A program made the position numbers and the translations under genes. Below the pieces are notes generated by a model. It made no database searches. It was not told the origin of the DNA and was given only the letters and a program-made list of their open reading frames with translations. Positions 6,908-14,449 of a stretch of DNA of 14,449 nucleotides are shown one piece after another; the first letter of the stretch is position 1, and every line of letters starts with the position of its first letter. Source of the DNA: RGIG3994 sp045589735 (GTDB lineage: Bacteria; Bacillota; Clostridia; Oscillospirales; CAG-272); the NCBI GenBank assembly GCA_045589735.1, contig JAZNPQ010000118.1:1-14449 (forward strand), written 5' to 3'.

Positions 6908-7545
6908 ATGAAAAAAAACAGGTAATTTCAAAAGGACCGTACACATATCCGCAGGTAAATAAATTCCTTACGGTAAAGCAATATATTTTCTTTCGAAAGG
7001 AAGGACAGAAAAGCCTTCTCCTTAAGTTTATGAACGATGCCGATTTTTATATAAATGAGGTATGTTTTAAGCTTATTCAACTGAATTCCAACGGAAAAAC
7101 TATTTGCAGTCAAAACGTGAAGTACAGTGGGATTTCTCTTGCCGCCGGAATGACTTTCACTCCGACATCAAGAATTATCGTAGACGAAAAATGCTCGGAT
7201 TTTAAAATAATTTTTAGTTACGTTGACTCGGGTGATTTCAGATATAGAGTAAAACGCGGAAAAGTAGTAACGTTTTATAAAGAGCCTAAATACCGTGACG
7301 TTATTTCAGAACCGATTGAGAGCAGACCGCCGACTGTCTGTGTCAGGTCAAACCGCATAAAAAACAGAGCTTCGTTAACCTGGATTGCGGTAATTGTCGG
7401 AATTGCGGTGAGCTTTATGACTGTTCTGTCCTGCGTTCTCGAACTGGCAAAGACGGAGTGGGCTCAAGAACGTAATGCTAACGAATACATAGAACACGTC
7501 GAAAACGTGACAGAGCATTGCTTTGAAGATGATTTCCTTGTGTAA
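6904..7545 (+). CDS. Unknown single-pass membrane protein with N-terminal beta-rich domain
   Basis: I do not recognise this 213-residue protein. Residues about 15-135 are strand-rich and soluble (KQYIFFRKEGQKSLLLKF, FKIIFSYVDSGDFRYRV). A basic RSNRIKNR patch precedes one membrane segment (about 158-181), and a short acidic tail follows. By the positive-inside rule the N-domain is cytosolic and the tail outside. It overlaps the previous gene by 4 bases and is followed after 20 bases by the GH3/AAA fusion, placing it in one transcription unit with the AAA+ genes. By eye its soluble domain shares a strand/turn pattern with the preceding protein, so the two may be paralogous partners. It may be an adaptor or sensor subunit of the membrane complex; that is inference from context only. 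Confidence 0.75.
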   Translation: MNEKKQVISKGPYTYPQVNKFLTVKQYIFFRKEGQKSLLLKFMNDADFYINEVCFKLIQLNSNGKTICSQNVKYSGISLAAGMTFTPTSRIIVDEKCSDFKIIFSYVDSGDFRYRVKRGKVVTFYKEPKYRDVISEPIESRPPTVCVRSNRIKNRASLTWIAVIVGIAVSFMTVLSCVLELAKTEWAQERNANEYIEHVENVTEHCFEDDFLV

Positions 7546-7565
7546 AAAATATTTCGGAGTAGATC

Positions 7566-10500
7566 ATGCTTAAATACAAGACTATTATTGATAAATTGAC
7601 CGAAAGCCAGAAGATACGGCTATTGACCGATATTTCCTGCCTTGAAAAAACAGAATATCGTACCTTGGGTATACCGTATTTTAAGCTTGGATACCTAAGA
7701 GATGCAGAAAAGCATACATATCCGACTTGCTATCACCTTTCGAATACTTGGGATATCGGGCTTGTTTCCTCCGTCGCGTCAGATATATACAGAAATATGA
7801 GGAACAGCGATATTACTCACGCGGTTGTTCCCTCGCCAAAGATAAAGCTAAATCCTTGCAGGGCGGCACTTTCAGAGGATCATTACCTTGCAAGTGTTCT
7901 GTCGGGTGCTTATCTTTCTGCTGCCAAAAAAGAAGGAATCTCTGCAAGTATTTCGGAGTTTCGTATAAGTGAAGAAGAGGCCGAATGGCTTGACTCTCTT
8001 CCAAACAACAGAATAGTAAACGAATATATTGTAAAGCCCTATGCTATGGCGATAGAGAAGGGTAACTGTAACGGAGTTATAACCTCACTTTCCTCTTGTA
8101 AAAAGGGCTATGAGAATGTTAATTTTGAGCTTGGCAGACAAATCTCTCGGCACAAAATAGGCGAAAGCGATACTTTTTCTCTTTATGACAGGGTTTCGTC
8201 GGTTGATACCGTAACTGCCATCAAAGAAAACGGGATCTGCATTGAAGCGTCGGAGGTTGCACTGATAGAAGCACATAACCGTTACAAATCGTTGAAAAAA
8301 TCAATAACAAACGGTGTGGCAACAGTCGGAGAGCTTGAGGCAGAGCTTGACGCAGGAACTGCTGTATCTACCGAAATGATAGATGAGGCGGTGGACAGAG
8401 TCATAGACCTTGCATTTATCTGTCAGCCAAAGGACACTGTTATAGACCCAAGTAAATTGAATAATGACGAGCTTTTACTGCTTGCCGCGCAGGAATCTGC
8501 GGTTCTTTTGAAAAATAAAGACAGAATGCTTCCGCTTGCAAAGAAAAAGAAGGTTGCTATCCTTGGTGGCTCGGTATCGGATTATATTTCACAAAATGAA
8601 ACGCGTATAAGCTCAATACTTGCGGTGAATTCGTGTGAGTATATTGGTTATGAGGCTGGTTACGATTACACTGTTGACCGTAGCGTCGGTCTTGCAACGC
8701 AGGCGGTTGCACTTGCAACAAGAGCGGACGTGGTTGTAGTATTTCTCGGTGCGGGTGAGACTCGCGAGACGAGCTGTGCAAAGCTCGGAAAACTCACTCT
8801 GCCCGCAAATCAGCTTGAGCTTCTTAATTTGCTGAAACAACACGCAAAAAAGATAATTGCCGTTGTTTCGTCAAACAATCTTGTTGATATGTCGTTTGAA
8901 GCATATACCGCAGGACTGGTCCTTATGCCGTATGAAAGAAAATTCGGTATGGATGCATTCTTTAATATACTCTTGGGAGTTTATAATCCAAGCGGTAAGC
9001 TGTCGTCCTCTCTGTATTTTAATACATATGACGGATTTGCAAAGCAGGCGTATTACAGGACGGCTTTAGGCAGTAAAGTAGGACCTTTTATTGGTTACCG
9101 TTATTATGATACTGCGGGATATGATGTGGGCTTTCCGTTTGGACACGGTCTCAGCTATACGAAATTCGAGTATTCCGGAATAAAGGTTGAAAAAGGAAAG
9201 GTAACCTTTACAGTCAAAAACGTAGGAAAGCTTTCGGGATGTGAAATAGCGCAGGTTTATATAGGTATTAAAGACAGCGCGCTTGTACGTCCTCTTAAGG
9301 AGCTTGTCGGATTTGAACGTATAGAGCTGTCTCCGCATGAAAGGAAGCAGATTACGATTCCAATAATACTTCCTGAGGTATACGACGAAGCAATAGGAAA
9401 TTTTGCGGTCGAAAAGGGTAAGTATACGGTATACGTAGGCTCGTCGGTGTCTGACATTAGATTAACAGCAGGATTTGAAGCAGGAAATGCCGAAATTACT
9501 GAAGGACACGAGAATCTTTCGGATTATCTGCAATCTGAATCAAATATACACACACATAATTATACATTGGAGGCAAAATACGGTCGTATGAAGAAAAATA
9601 TAAAGAATTTAGTGGTTGCCGTGGCGGCGCTTATCCTTGCCATAAGTGTAAAGACTTATGCGGTAATTGCGGTATCAGACGATATCTTCCTCGATATACT
9701 TGCAGTAATATTGCTTGTCGGTTCTGTAGTCTTTTTCGGAATGGATATAGTTGAAAGAAAAAAAGCGCATATTGAAGAACGCAGACAGATCGACGCAAAT
9801 AATGAAAAGCACTTTGAGGACGCTGAAATAAAAAATGAATTTTCCGCTGAAAGTATGTTCGTGAGAGAGTTCGAAACGGTAAATGAGAGTGTTGCTGAGG
9901 TGAAGTCAAAGGAAGACGACTTCCTTTCTGCCGAATATCTGCAGTATGTCAATAAAAACTTTACATTTGCAGACGCCGCCCGTGAGTTTGAGCTTTTTGC
10001 AAGAGAAAGAGGCTATAATTTTGATCCGTCAACGGTAAAGCGCATATTCGCTTCTATGGCGGCGTCAAGACTTGTTATAGTCAAGGACTTCGATGAGGCT
10101 ACATTTACTTCATTTATGCAGCTTATATGCGCATATTTTGAAAGTCCTGTCTATATAGACCGTATAGACACCACATATCAGAACGAGGACAGAATGTTCT
10201 TTGCCACTCACAAAGACGGTTCATTTGAAAAGACAAGAACGCTTCAGGCAATAGAAACGGCAAATGAAACCAGATATAATATCTGTATTGCAGGTCTCAG
10301 CGAGGTCGATCTTTCGGTAATGTCAAATTATTTTGCCCCATTTGTCAGATACGTCAAAAACCCATTGAGTCTGTGCGGAATAAAGACCTTTAATGAAAAG
10401 CACGTTGAGGTTACGTATTATATTCCCGCAAATCTCTGGTTCTTTGTTCACCTAAAGGGAGATCAAAAAACAGATACGATACCCGAATATATTGCAGATA

Positions 10501-10940
10501 TCGCTACTGTAAACGATTTTGCGTTTTCAAAATGCAATCCGCAGGCTGAATATTCACAGTATAACAAATTTAAATACTATCAAATGGACTACCTTTCGGG
10601 TAAGGCAAGCCGCGCGCATCTTGTAGACGAGTCTGCGTGGAAGAAGATCGACAGATTTGAATCCTACGTCAATACGTATGAAAAATATCACATCGGAAAC
10701 AAGATCTGGCTTGGCCTTGAAAAGTTTTCAAGTGTCTACCTTGCGTGTGACGGAGACAAAAACGAGGCACTTGACAACGCAATGGCAGTGAAGCTTATTC
10801 CGTCGGTCATGAAAGCGCTTAACGGCAAGCTTTCAAAGGAGGACAGAGGCGTATCAGAGACTCTTGATTCTATTTTTGGCGGAGAAGTTCTTGATGAATG
10901 CCATAAAATGATAAACAGCGTGAGCGTAAACAAGGCTTAA
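7566..10940 (+). CDS. GH3-like domain / two-TM hairpin / degenerate McrB-like AAA+ fusion
   Basis: This 1124-residue protein has three parts. Residues 1-655 follow glycoside hydrolase family 3: an N-terminal barrel region with SEDHYL, a GH3_C domain starting AAQESAVLLKN (307-317), IGYRYYD (509-515), FPFGHGLSYT (523-532), and a fibronectin-like domain with VKNVGKLSGCE. D208 aligns with the family nucleophile, but the SDW, KH and RxPxxGR motifs are altered, so it may be a weak enzyme or a binding domain. Two membrane segments follow (682-703, 707-728), flanked by basic residues on both sides; with no signal peptide, both ends should be cytosolic. Residues 798-1124 align with the next protein's AAA+ domain, but Walker A is replaced by DFDEATFT (841-848) and the Walker B Asp by S912, while E913 is kept. 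GGAG precedes the ATG by about 6 bases. Confidence 0.85.
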   Translation: MLKYKTIIDKLTESQKIRLLTDISCLEKTEYRTLGIPYFKLGYLRDAEKHTYPTCYHLSNTWDIGLVSSVASDIYRNMRNSDITHAVVPSPKIKLNPCRAALSEDHYLASVLSGAYLSAAKKEGISASISEFRISEEEAEWLDSLPNNRIVNEYIVKPYAMAIEKGNCNGVITSLSSCKKGYENVNFELGRQISRHKIGESDTFSLYDRVSSVDTVTAIKENGICIEASEVALIEAHNRYKSLKKSITNGVATVGELEAELDAGTAVSTEMIDEAVDRVIDLAFICQPKDTVIDPSKLNNDELLLLAAQESAVLLKNKDRMLPLAKKKKVAILGGSVSDYISQNETRISSILAVNSCEYIGYEAGYDYTVDRSVGLATQAVALATRADVVVVFLGAGETRETSCAKLGKLTLPANQLELLNLLKQHAKKIIAVVSSNNLVDMSFEAYTAGLVLMPYERKFGMDAFFNILLGVYNPSGKLSSSLYFNTYDGFAKQAYYRTALGSKVGPFIGYRYYDTAGYDVGFPFGHGLSYTKFEYSGIKVEKGKVTFTVKNVGKLSGCEIAQVYIGIKDSALVRPLKELVGFERIELSPHERKQITIPIILPEVYDEAIGNFAVEKGKYTVYVGSSVSDIRLTAGFEAGNAEITEGHENLSDYLQSESNIHTHNYTLEAKYGRMKKNIKNLVVAVAALILAISVKTYAVIAVSDDIFLDILAVILLVGSVVFFGMDIVERKKAHIEERRQIDANNEKHFEDAEIKNEFSAESMFVREFETVNESVAEVKSKEDDFLSAEYLQYVNKNFTFADAAREFELFARERGYNFDPSTVKRIFASMAASRLVIVKDFDEATFTSFMQLICAYFESPVYIDRIDTTYQNEDRMFFATHKDGSFEKTRTLQAIETANETRYNICIAGLSEVDLSVMSNYFAPFVRYVKNPLSLCGIKTFNEKHVEVTYYIPANLWFFVHLKGDQKTDTIPEYIADIATVNDFAFSKCNPQAEYSQYNKFKYYQMDYLSGKASRAHLVDESAWKKIDRFESYVNTYEKYHIGNKIWLGLEKFSSVYLACDGDKNEALDNAMAVKLIPSVMKALNGKLSKEDRGVSETLDSIFGGEVLDECHKMINSVSVNKA

Positions 10941-10961
10941 ACAACGTTAGGAGCAGGAACA

Positions 10962-12281
10962 ATGTTAAATTTTCCATTACTTTATGAAAAAGCTGTGACG
11001 GTATTGTCAGACTTTACGTTGCCGAAAATATTCACCTCGGCAACCGCAATAATTGTTTATTTATTTATAATACTGTCTTTGATAGCTGTCCTTGTTGTTG
11101 CAATAATCGTACGCGAGGCAAAATCGAAAGGCAATGATGAATATACACTTATAAACAGTGAAGCACAGACAGAAACAAAGAACTCTCAGACCGAAAACCC
11201 CGACGAAAGATTTTGCATGCTAAGCCGAATCGAGGAGAAAAGGAACAACTACGGACATACGAGATATGACAGTAACGTAAGCCTTGAGCAGATCTGCGAA
11301 AGCTTCAGAAATTATGCAGCAAGCAAGTTAAAGCTGTACTATGATATAGAAGACATAAGAAGATTTGTCGCGGGAATGTCAGTATCAAGGATATTGATAC
11401 TGCAGGGTGTATCTGGAACAGGAAAGACCTCTTTGGCACACGCGTTTGGGTCATTTGTAGATAACAGCTCAACGGTAATCCCTGTACAGCCAATGTGGAA
11501 GGAACGCACCGACCTTATAGGATACTATAATGAATTTACCAAGAGATTCAACGAGACCCTTCTGCTTGAAAAGATGTACGAAGCAAATTACAGTAAGGAC
11601 ATCTATATAACAGTACTTGACGAGATGAATATAGCAAGGGTAGAGTATTACTTTGCGGAATTTCTGTCGCTTCTTGAGCTGCCGAATCCGGAGGAGAGAT
11701 ATCTTGACGTAGTCTCGGATAAGTGGGAGAATGACCCGGCACAGCTTAAAGACGGAAGAATAAAGCTCCCCGAGAATATGTGGTTTATAGGAACGGCAAA
11801 CAATGATGATTCAACGTTTGCGATATCGGATAAGGTATATGACCGAGCGATGATACTTAACCTTGACAGTAAGACCGAGAGGTTTGCGGCGCCGCCAACG
11901 GGACCGATGAAGATATCGTGGGAGCAGTTCGTGTCACTTGCGGAGAGCGCGCAAAAGGAATACGGAGTAAGCGAGAGAAACAAAAAGCGACTTGAGGAGC
12001 TTGACAAGTATCTGATAAAGCATTTCCATATAACCTTTGGAAACCGAATAATGAAGCAGATACTGACGTATATACCCGTATATATAAGCTGTGGAGGAGA
12101 CGAGCTTGACGCGCTTGACGATATACTGTCGAAGAAGGTCATAAGAAAGCTCGAGACCCAGAACCCGATATATCTGCGAAACGCGGCAGAAGGACTACTC
12201 ACATATATTGAGGAGTTATTCGGACCCGATAAAATGAATCTTTGCCGTGAGCATATTCACAGACTCCAAAGAAACGCGTAA
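10962..12281 (+). CDS. Membrane-anchored McrB-like AAA+ ATPase
   Basis: This 439-residue protein has one membrane segment (about 27-50) followed by basic REAKSK, placing the rest in the cytosol. A polar linker leads to a helical region (80-140) and an AAA_5/McrB-type ATPase domain: Walker A GVSGTGKT (149-156), Walker B with LDEMN (D220, E221), the adjacent ARVEYYFAEFLSLLE helix, sensor 1 GTANNDD (277-283) and a KVYDRA arginine motif (R295). These residues imply active ATP hydrolysis. McrB proteins drive a partner, usually a nuclease, but McrB is a soluble GTPase; a membrane anchor is unusual. AGGAG lies 8 bases before the ATG. It sits 21 bases after the pseudo-AAA fusion and 24 bases before the DUF2357-like partner. 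Residues from P80 onward recur almost identically in the gene at 14015. Confidence 0.9.
   Translation: MLNFPLLYEKAVTVLSDFTLPKIFTSATAIIVYLFIILSLIAVLVVAIIVREAKSKGNDEYTLINSEAQTETKNSQTENPDERFCMLSRIEEKRNNYGHTRYDSNVSLEQICESFRNYAASKLKLYYDIEDIRRFVAGMSVSRILILQGVSGTGKTSLAHAFGSFVDNSSTVIPVQPMWKERTDLIGYYNEFTKRFNETLLLEKMYEANYSKDIYITVLDEMNIARVEYYFAEFLSLLELPNPEERYLDVVSDKWENDPAQLKDGRIKLPENMWFIGTANNDDSTFAISDKVYDRAMILNLDSKTERFAAPPTGPMKISWEQFVSLAESAQKEYGVSERNKKRLEELDKYLIKHFHITFGNRIMKQILTYIPVYISCGGDELDALDDILSKKVIRKLETQNPIYLRNAAEGLLTYIEELFGPDKMNLCREHIHRLQRNA
11199..11366 (+). repeat. Direct repeat, copy 1 (within the AAA+ gene)
   Basis: These 168 bases match 14282-14449 at 165 positions (offset 3083). The three differences all fall in the first 50 bases, and the last 120 or so are identical. 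Both copies are in the same codon phase, from Pro-Asp-Glu-Arg-Phe onward. The match stops abruptly on the left, where the two genes carry unrelated anchors and linkers. Confidence 0.95.
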
Positions 12282-12305
12282 AAGTATTAATGAAGGAATA
12301 ACGGT

Positions 12306-14006
12306 ATGAATCAACTTGACGTTTATTACAGAGCACTGCTTAAATACCAAGAGCTGACCTCGGCGAACTCGGACTGTGTTCGTCTGTCCTCTGCGTTTGC
12401 AAACTCCAATACCGATGCTGACAATATTACGGTAACACGTGCGTATTGTACGGTAGAAGAGGAGTGGATAAACGCTATTGAAGAAGGGCTTGTACATATA
12501 GAAAAAGCAATAAAGCAAGAGAGACAGTTTATTTATTCAAACGGAGAGGTTATTCCGATTGAAAAGGTGAAGCACGTCTCAAAGGATTCTGTACGTCATC
12601 TTGCAAAGCACAGCGAGCTTATATCTGAGCACGAGGAAGGGGAGGATATAGTCCCCGATAAGCTTTATACCGTAGAAAGACTTAACGACTATACCGTATA
12701 CGAGAACCGATTCCTTTATATGCTGCTTTGTTATCTGCGCGATTTTGTTACGCTCAGATATAACAATATACTTGATGAAACAAATAAGTATAAAGGCAAG
12801 CTGACAATGAAAAAGGATATCGTTGTCTCGAAGCGAAAAATAAGCTACAGCGTTGAGCTTGCAGAAGAAAACAAGGATGACCGTTATCTGACTGAGCATA
12901 ATGCCGCAAAGCAAACGATAGACCGTATAGACCTTATACTTAAGACGGTTCTTGCGTTTTTGGCGACTCCTCTTATGGAGAGTGCCTCAAAGGTAGCGAT
13001 GCTGAAGCCGCCTATTACCAAAACGAACGTTTTGAAGATGGACAACAGCTTCAAGGGCGCTGTCGCACTGTACGATTTTATAATTTCGTACGATAAGCCG
13101 GGATACACTATCACAAAGGAAACGAAGGAGCTGTCACCATTCCGCGATGATCTTTCGAGAGAAATATCGGAAGCGGGAATAATGCTGTCATTCCTTACAT
13201 ACGAATACGGTCTTGGTATCAAGGCTGATCTTAAAGAAAGGTATGAAAAGGAAGAAGCAAGACGCAGAACGGAATCTCTTAAACAAAAAACAGAGCAGCT
13301 CGAGGCTCTCGGAAGACGTATAAAGCTGTCAGGAGAAGACCCGCAAGAATATATGCTTGAGCTTGAAAAGCACCTAAGAGCATTAAAAAATGAAAATCTT
13401 GCAATCGAGTCCATACGTGTTGAGCTTGAAAATTATAAGCAAAAGGAAAAAACTCTTAAGCTTGAGATAAAAGACCTTAATGACAATATCGATAAACTAA
13501 AGGAGGAAAAGCTCCTCGCCGAGCAACAGCATATAGCAGAGGTAGATGCTTTAAATCAGGCACACGAGATAAATATTAAGGAAATCAATTCACATCACGA
13601 GGAAGAGACCGCACAGCTTAAGAACAAATATAATCTTGATATAGATGCGCTTAAAAATCATATTAGCGAAAGCGAAATAAAGCACAAGGAAGAGCTTTCT
13701 GAGAAAGACAGGGCGTTGCTTGAAGCAAATGAAAGGATCGCCGAGCTTGAGCGCCGTTACGAGGAGCTTAAGGAGCATGACAGACTTACTGAGGCAATTC
13801 TTAAGGGGCTTCGCGCAGACAAAAAACTAATGACAGAGGACGATGTTTACACCGAAAAAGAGAGCTTCGATGAGCTTGAAAGAGAATATGAAGCGTTTAC
13901 GCGGTTCTTTAAGAGTCAATGGAGAAAATCAAAGAAGAATATTCGCAAAGAAATGCTTACGGTAAAAAATTTCAAGAATAAAGACGGAAACGGCAGTGAG
14001 TCCTGA
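12306..14006 (+). CDS. DUF2357-like protein with long coiled coil (McrC-position partner)
   Basis: This 566-residue protein has an N-terminal half resembling DUF2357 (PF09823): LYTVERLNDYTVYENRF (E133-N134-R135-F136), then a TPLMES block and PPITKTNVLKMDNSFKGA, the part that normally precedes a PD-(D/E)XK nuclease in McrBC-like restriction proteins. Here residues about 300-520 are instead a charged heptad-rich coiled coil, and the tail is basic (FFKSQWRKSKKNIRK). I find no D...(D/E)xK catalytic pattern in a convincing fold context. It has no membrane segment, so it is probably a cytosolic adaptor or scaffold for the neighbouring ATPases. GAAGGA precedes the ATG by about 8 bases. It is flanked on both sides by the paralogous AAA+ genes, 24 and 8 bases away. 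The DUF2357 call is from motif memory only. Confidence 0.75.
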   Translation: MNQLDVYYRALLKYQELTSANSDCVRLSSAFANSNTDADNITVTRAYCTVEEEWINAIEEGLVHIEKAIKQERQFIYSNGEVIPIEKVKHVSKDSVRHLAKHSELISEHEEGEDIVPDKLYTVERLNDYTVYENRFLYMLLCYLRDFVTLRYNNILDETNKYKGKLTMKKDIVVSKRKISYSVELAEENKDDRYLTEHNAAKQTIDRIDLILKTVLAFLATPLMESASKVAMLKPPITKTNVLKMDNSFKGAVALYDFIISYDKPGYTITKETKELSPFRDDLSREISEAGIMLSFLTYEYGLGIKADLKERYEKEEARRRTESLKQKTEQLEALGRRIKLSGEDPQEYMLELEKHLRALKNENLAIESIRVELENYKQKEKTLKLEIKDLNDNIDKLKEEKLLAEQQHIAEVDALNQAHEINIKEINSHHEEETAQLKNKYNLDIDALKNHISESEIKHKEELSEKDRALLEANERIAELERRYEELKEHDRLTEAILKGLRADKKLMTEDDVYTEKESFDELEREYEAFTRFFKSQWRKSKKNIRKEMLTVKNFKNKDGNGSES

Positions 14007-14014
14007 GGATAATT

Positions 14015-14449
14015 ATGAAAAACAACAAAAAAACTACAAGTAAAATATTTTTTATTGCTCTTGCGGTACTTATAGAAATTATTTTAGTGTTTGTTATAAA
14101 TCAGAGCATAACGGAAAATGATCTGCTTAACTCAAAGGCACTGTATATAATTATTGTGCTGCTTCTGATGGTTCCCGTTTTGCTTGTTACTCTCTTATTC
14201 CTCGTTGTATACGGAAAAAAGAAAACTCCTGTAATATCTGTAGCGCAGACAAAAAAAGAATCTGCCGATATACAAGAGTCTCCCGACGAAAGATTTTGCA
14301 TGCTAAGCCGAATCGAAGAGAGAAGGAACAGCTACGGACATACGAGATATGACAGTAACGTAAGCCTTGAGCAGATCTGCGAAAGCTTCAGAAATTATGC
14401 AGCAAGCAAGTTAAAGCTGTACTATGATATAGAAGACATAAGAAGATTT
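14015..14449 (+). CDS. Second membrane-anchored McrB-like AAA+ protein (5' part, runs off the window)
   Basis: The first 145 codons are open to the window edge. GAGGA lies 5 bases before the ATG, and the start is 8 bases after the previous stop, so it belongs to the same operon. Two membrane segments (about 11-28 and 43-66) with basic flanks on both cytosolic sides form a hairpin anchor unrelated to the single anchor of the ATPase at 10962. After a linker, from P90 onward, the sequence repeats the upstream ATPase at residue level (two changes, K to R and N to S, in 56 residues) and stops just before the Walker A region. Whether this copy keeps an intact ATPase cannot be seen here. Confidence 0.88.
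   Translation, partial: MKNNKKTTSKIFFIALAVLIEIILVFVINQSITENDLLNSKALYIIIVLLLMVPVLLVTLLFLVVYGKKKTPVISVAQTKKESADIQESPDERFCMLSRIEERRNSYGHTRYDSNVSLEQICESFRNYAASKLKLYYDIEDIRRF
14282..14449 (+). repeat. Direct repeat, copy 2 (continues past the window edge)
   Basis: This is the counterpart of 11199-11366, with 165 of 168 bases identical, in phase, cut by the window end while still identical. Its true length is therefore unknown and may extend through the ATPase domain. Confidence 0.95.

Noticed and set aside
7566..9530. Plain secreted beta-glucosidase
   Set aside because: No signal peptide, altered KH, SDW and RxPxxGR motifs, and fusion to a TM hairpin and an AAA-like domain argue against a normal exported GH3 enzyme.
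10962..14006. Ordinary McrBC type IV restriction system
   Set aside because: The ATPase is membrane-anchored, the partner lacks a visible PD-(D/E)XK nuclease, and the neighbours include a pseudo-ATPase and a duplicated ATPase. The relationship is kept; the function is not assumed.
1..14449. CRISPR arrays, tRNA or rRNA genes, transposase genes
   Set aside because: No regularly spaced repeats, cloverleaf-like sequence, rRNA signature or transposase motif was seen on either strand.

Overview
The window looks like a moderately AT-leaning chromosome segment of a Gram-positive anaerobe of the class Clostridia, plausibly a gut Oscillospirales/Ruminococcaceae-type bacterium. This is an inference from strong AAAGGAG-type ribosome binding sites, a consensus sigma-A promoter, AGA/ATA codon use, a clostridial-style microcompartment operon and a CvpA-like protein. 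No marker gene fixes the taxon.

Bases 1-4364 are the 3' part of a bacterial microcompartment (BMC) operon on the + strand. It holds the tail of an unidentified gene, an EutN/CcmL shell pentamer, a PduS-like flavin/iron-sulfur electron-transfer protein, a PduT-like tandem-BMC shell protein with the conserved iron-sulfur cysteine, a DeoR-family repressor, and a PduQ-like iron alcohol dehydrogenase. A strong intrinsic terminator follows. PduS, PduT and PduQ together suggest redox-cofactor recycling and alcohol formation in a shell that handles an aldehyde such as propionaldehyde. The signature lyase or dehydratase and the aldehyde dehydrogenase must lie upstream of the window. The DeoR regulator hints at a sugar-phosphate signal, for example from fucose or rhamnose.

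A near-consensus promoter (TTGACA, 17 bp, extended -10) at 4388-4416 opens a second block that runs on the + strand past the window end. It starts with a 488-aa CvpA-like membrane protein. A 257-bp gap follows, containing a duplicated hairpin/Shine-Dalgarno module and a multi-branched inverted repeat. Next comes a tightly packed cluster: two unknown membrane proteins (4-bp overlap), a 1124-aa GH3-like/two-TM/degenerate AAA+ fusion, a membrane-anchored McrB-like AAA+ ATPase, a DUF2357-like protein with a long coiled coil, and the start of a second membrane-anchored AAA+ protein. Over the 168 bp of shared module visible, this last gene is 165/168 identical to the first ATPase gene.

The second block is the novel part. 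The C-terminal third of the 1124-aa protein aligns by eye, with few gaps, to the adjacent ATPase over about 330 residues, but it has lost the Walker A loop and the Walker B aspartate. The cluster therefore seems to encode one pseudo-ATPase and at least two active-type ATPases of one family, each with a different membrane anchor. Their McrC-position partner keeps the DUF2357-like domain but carries a coiled coil where a PD-(D/E)XK nuclease is usual. I infer a membrane-tethered AAA+ machine that is related to, but distinct from, McrBC-type restriction systems. Its function (defence, envelope or stress) cannot be read from the sequence.
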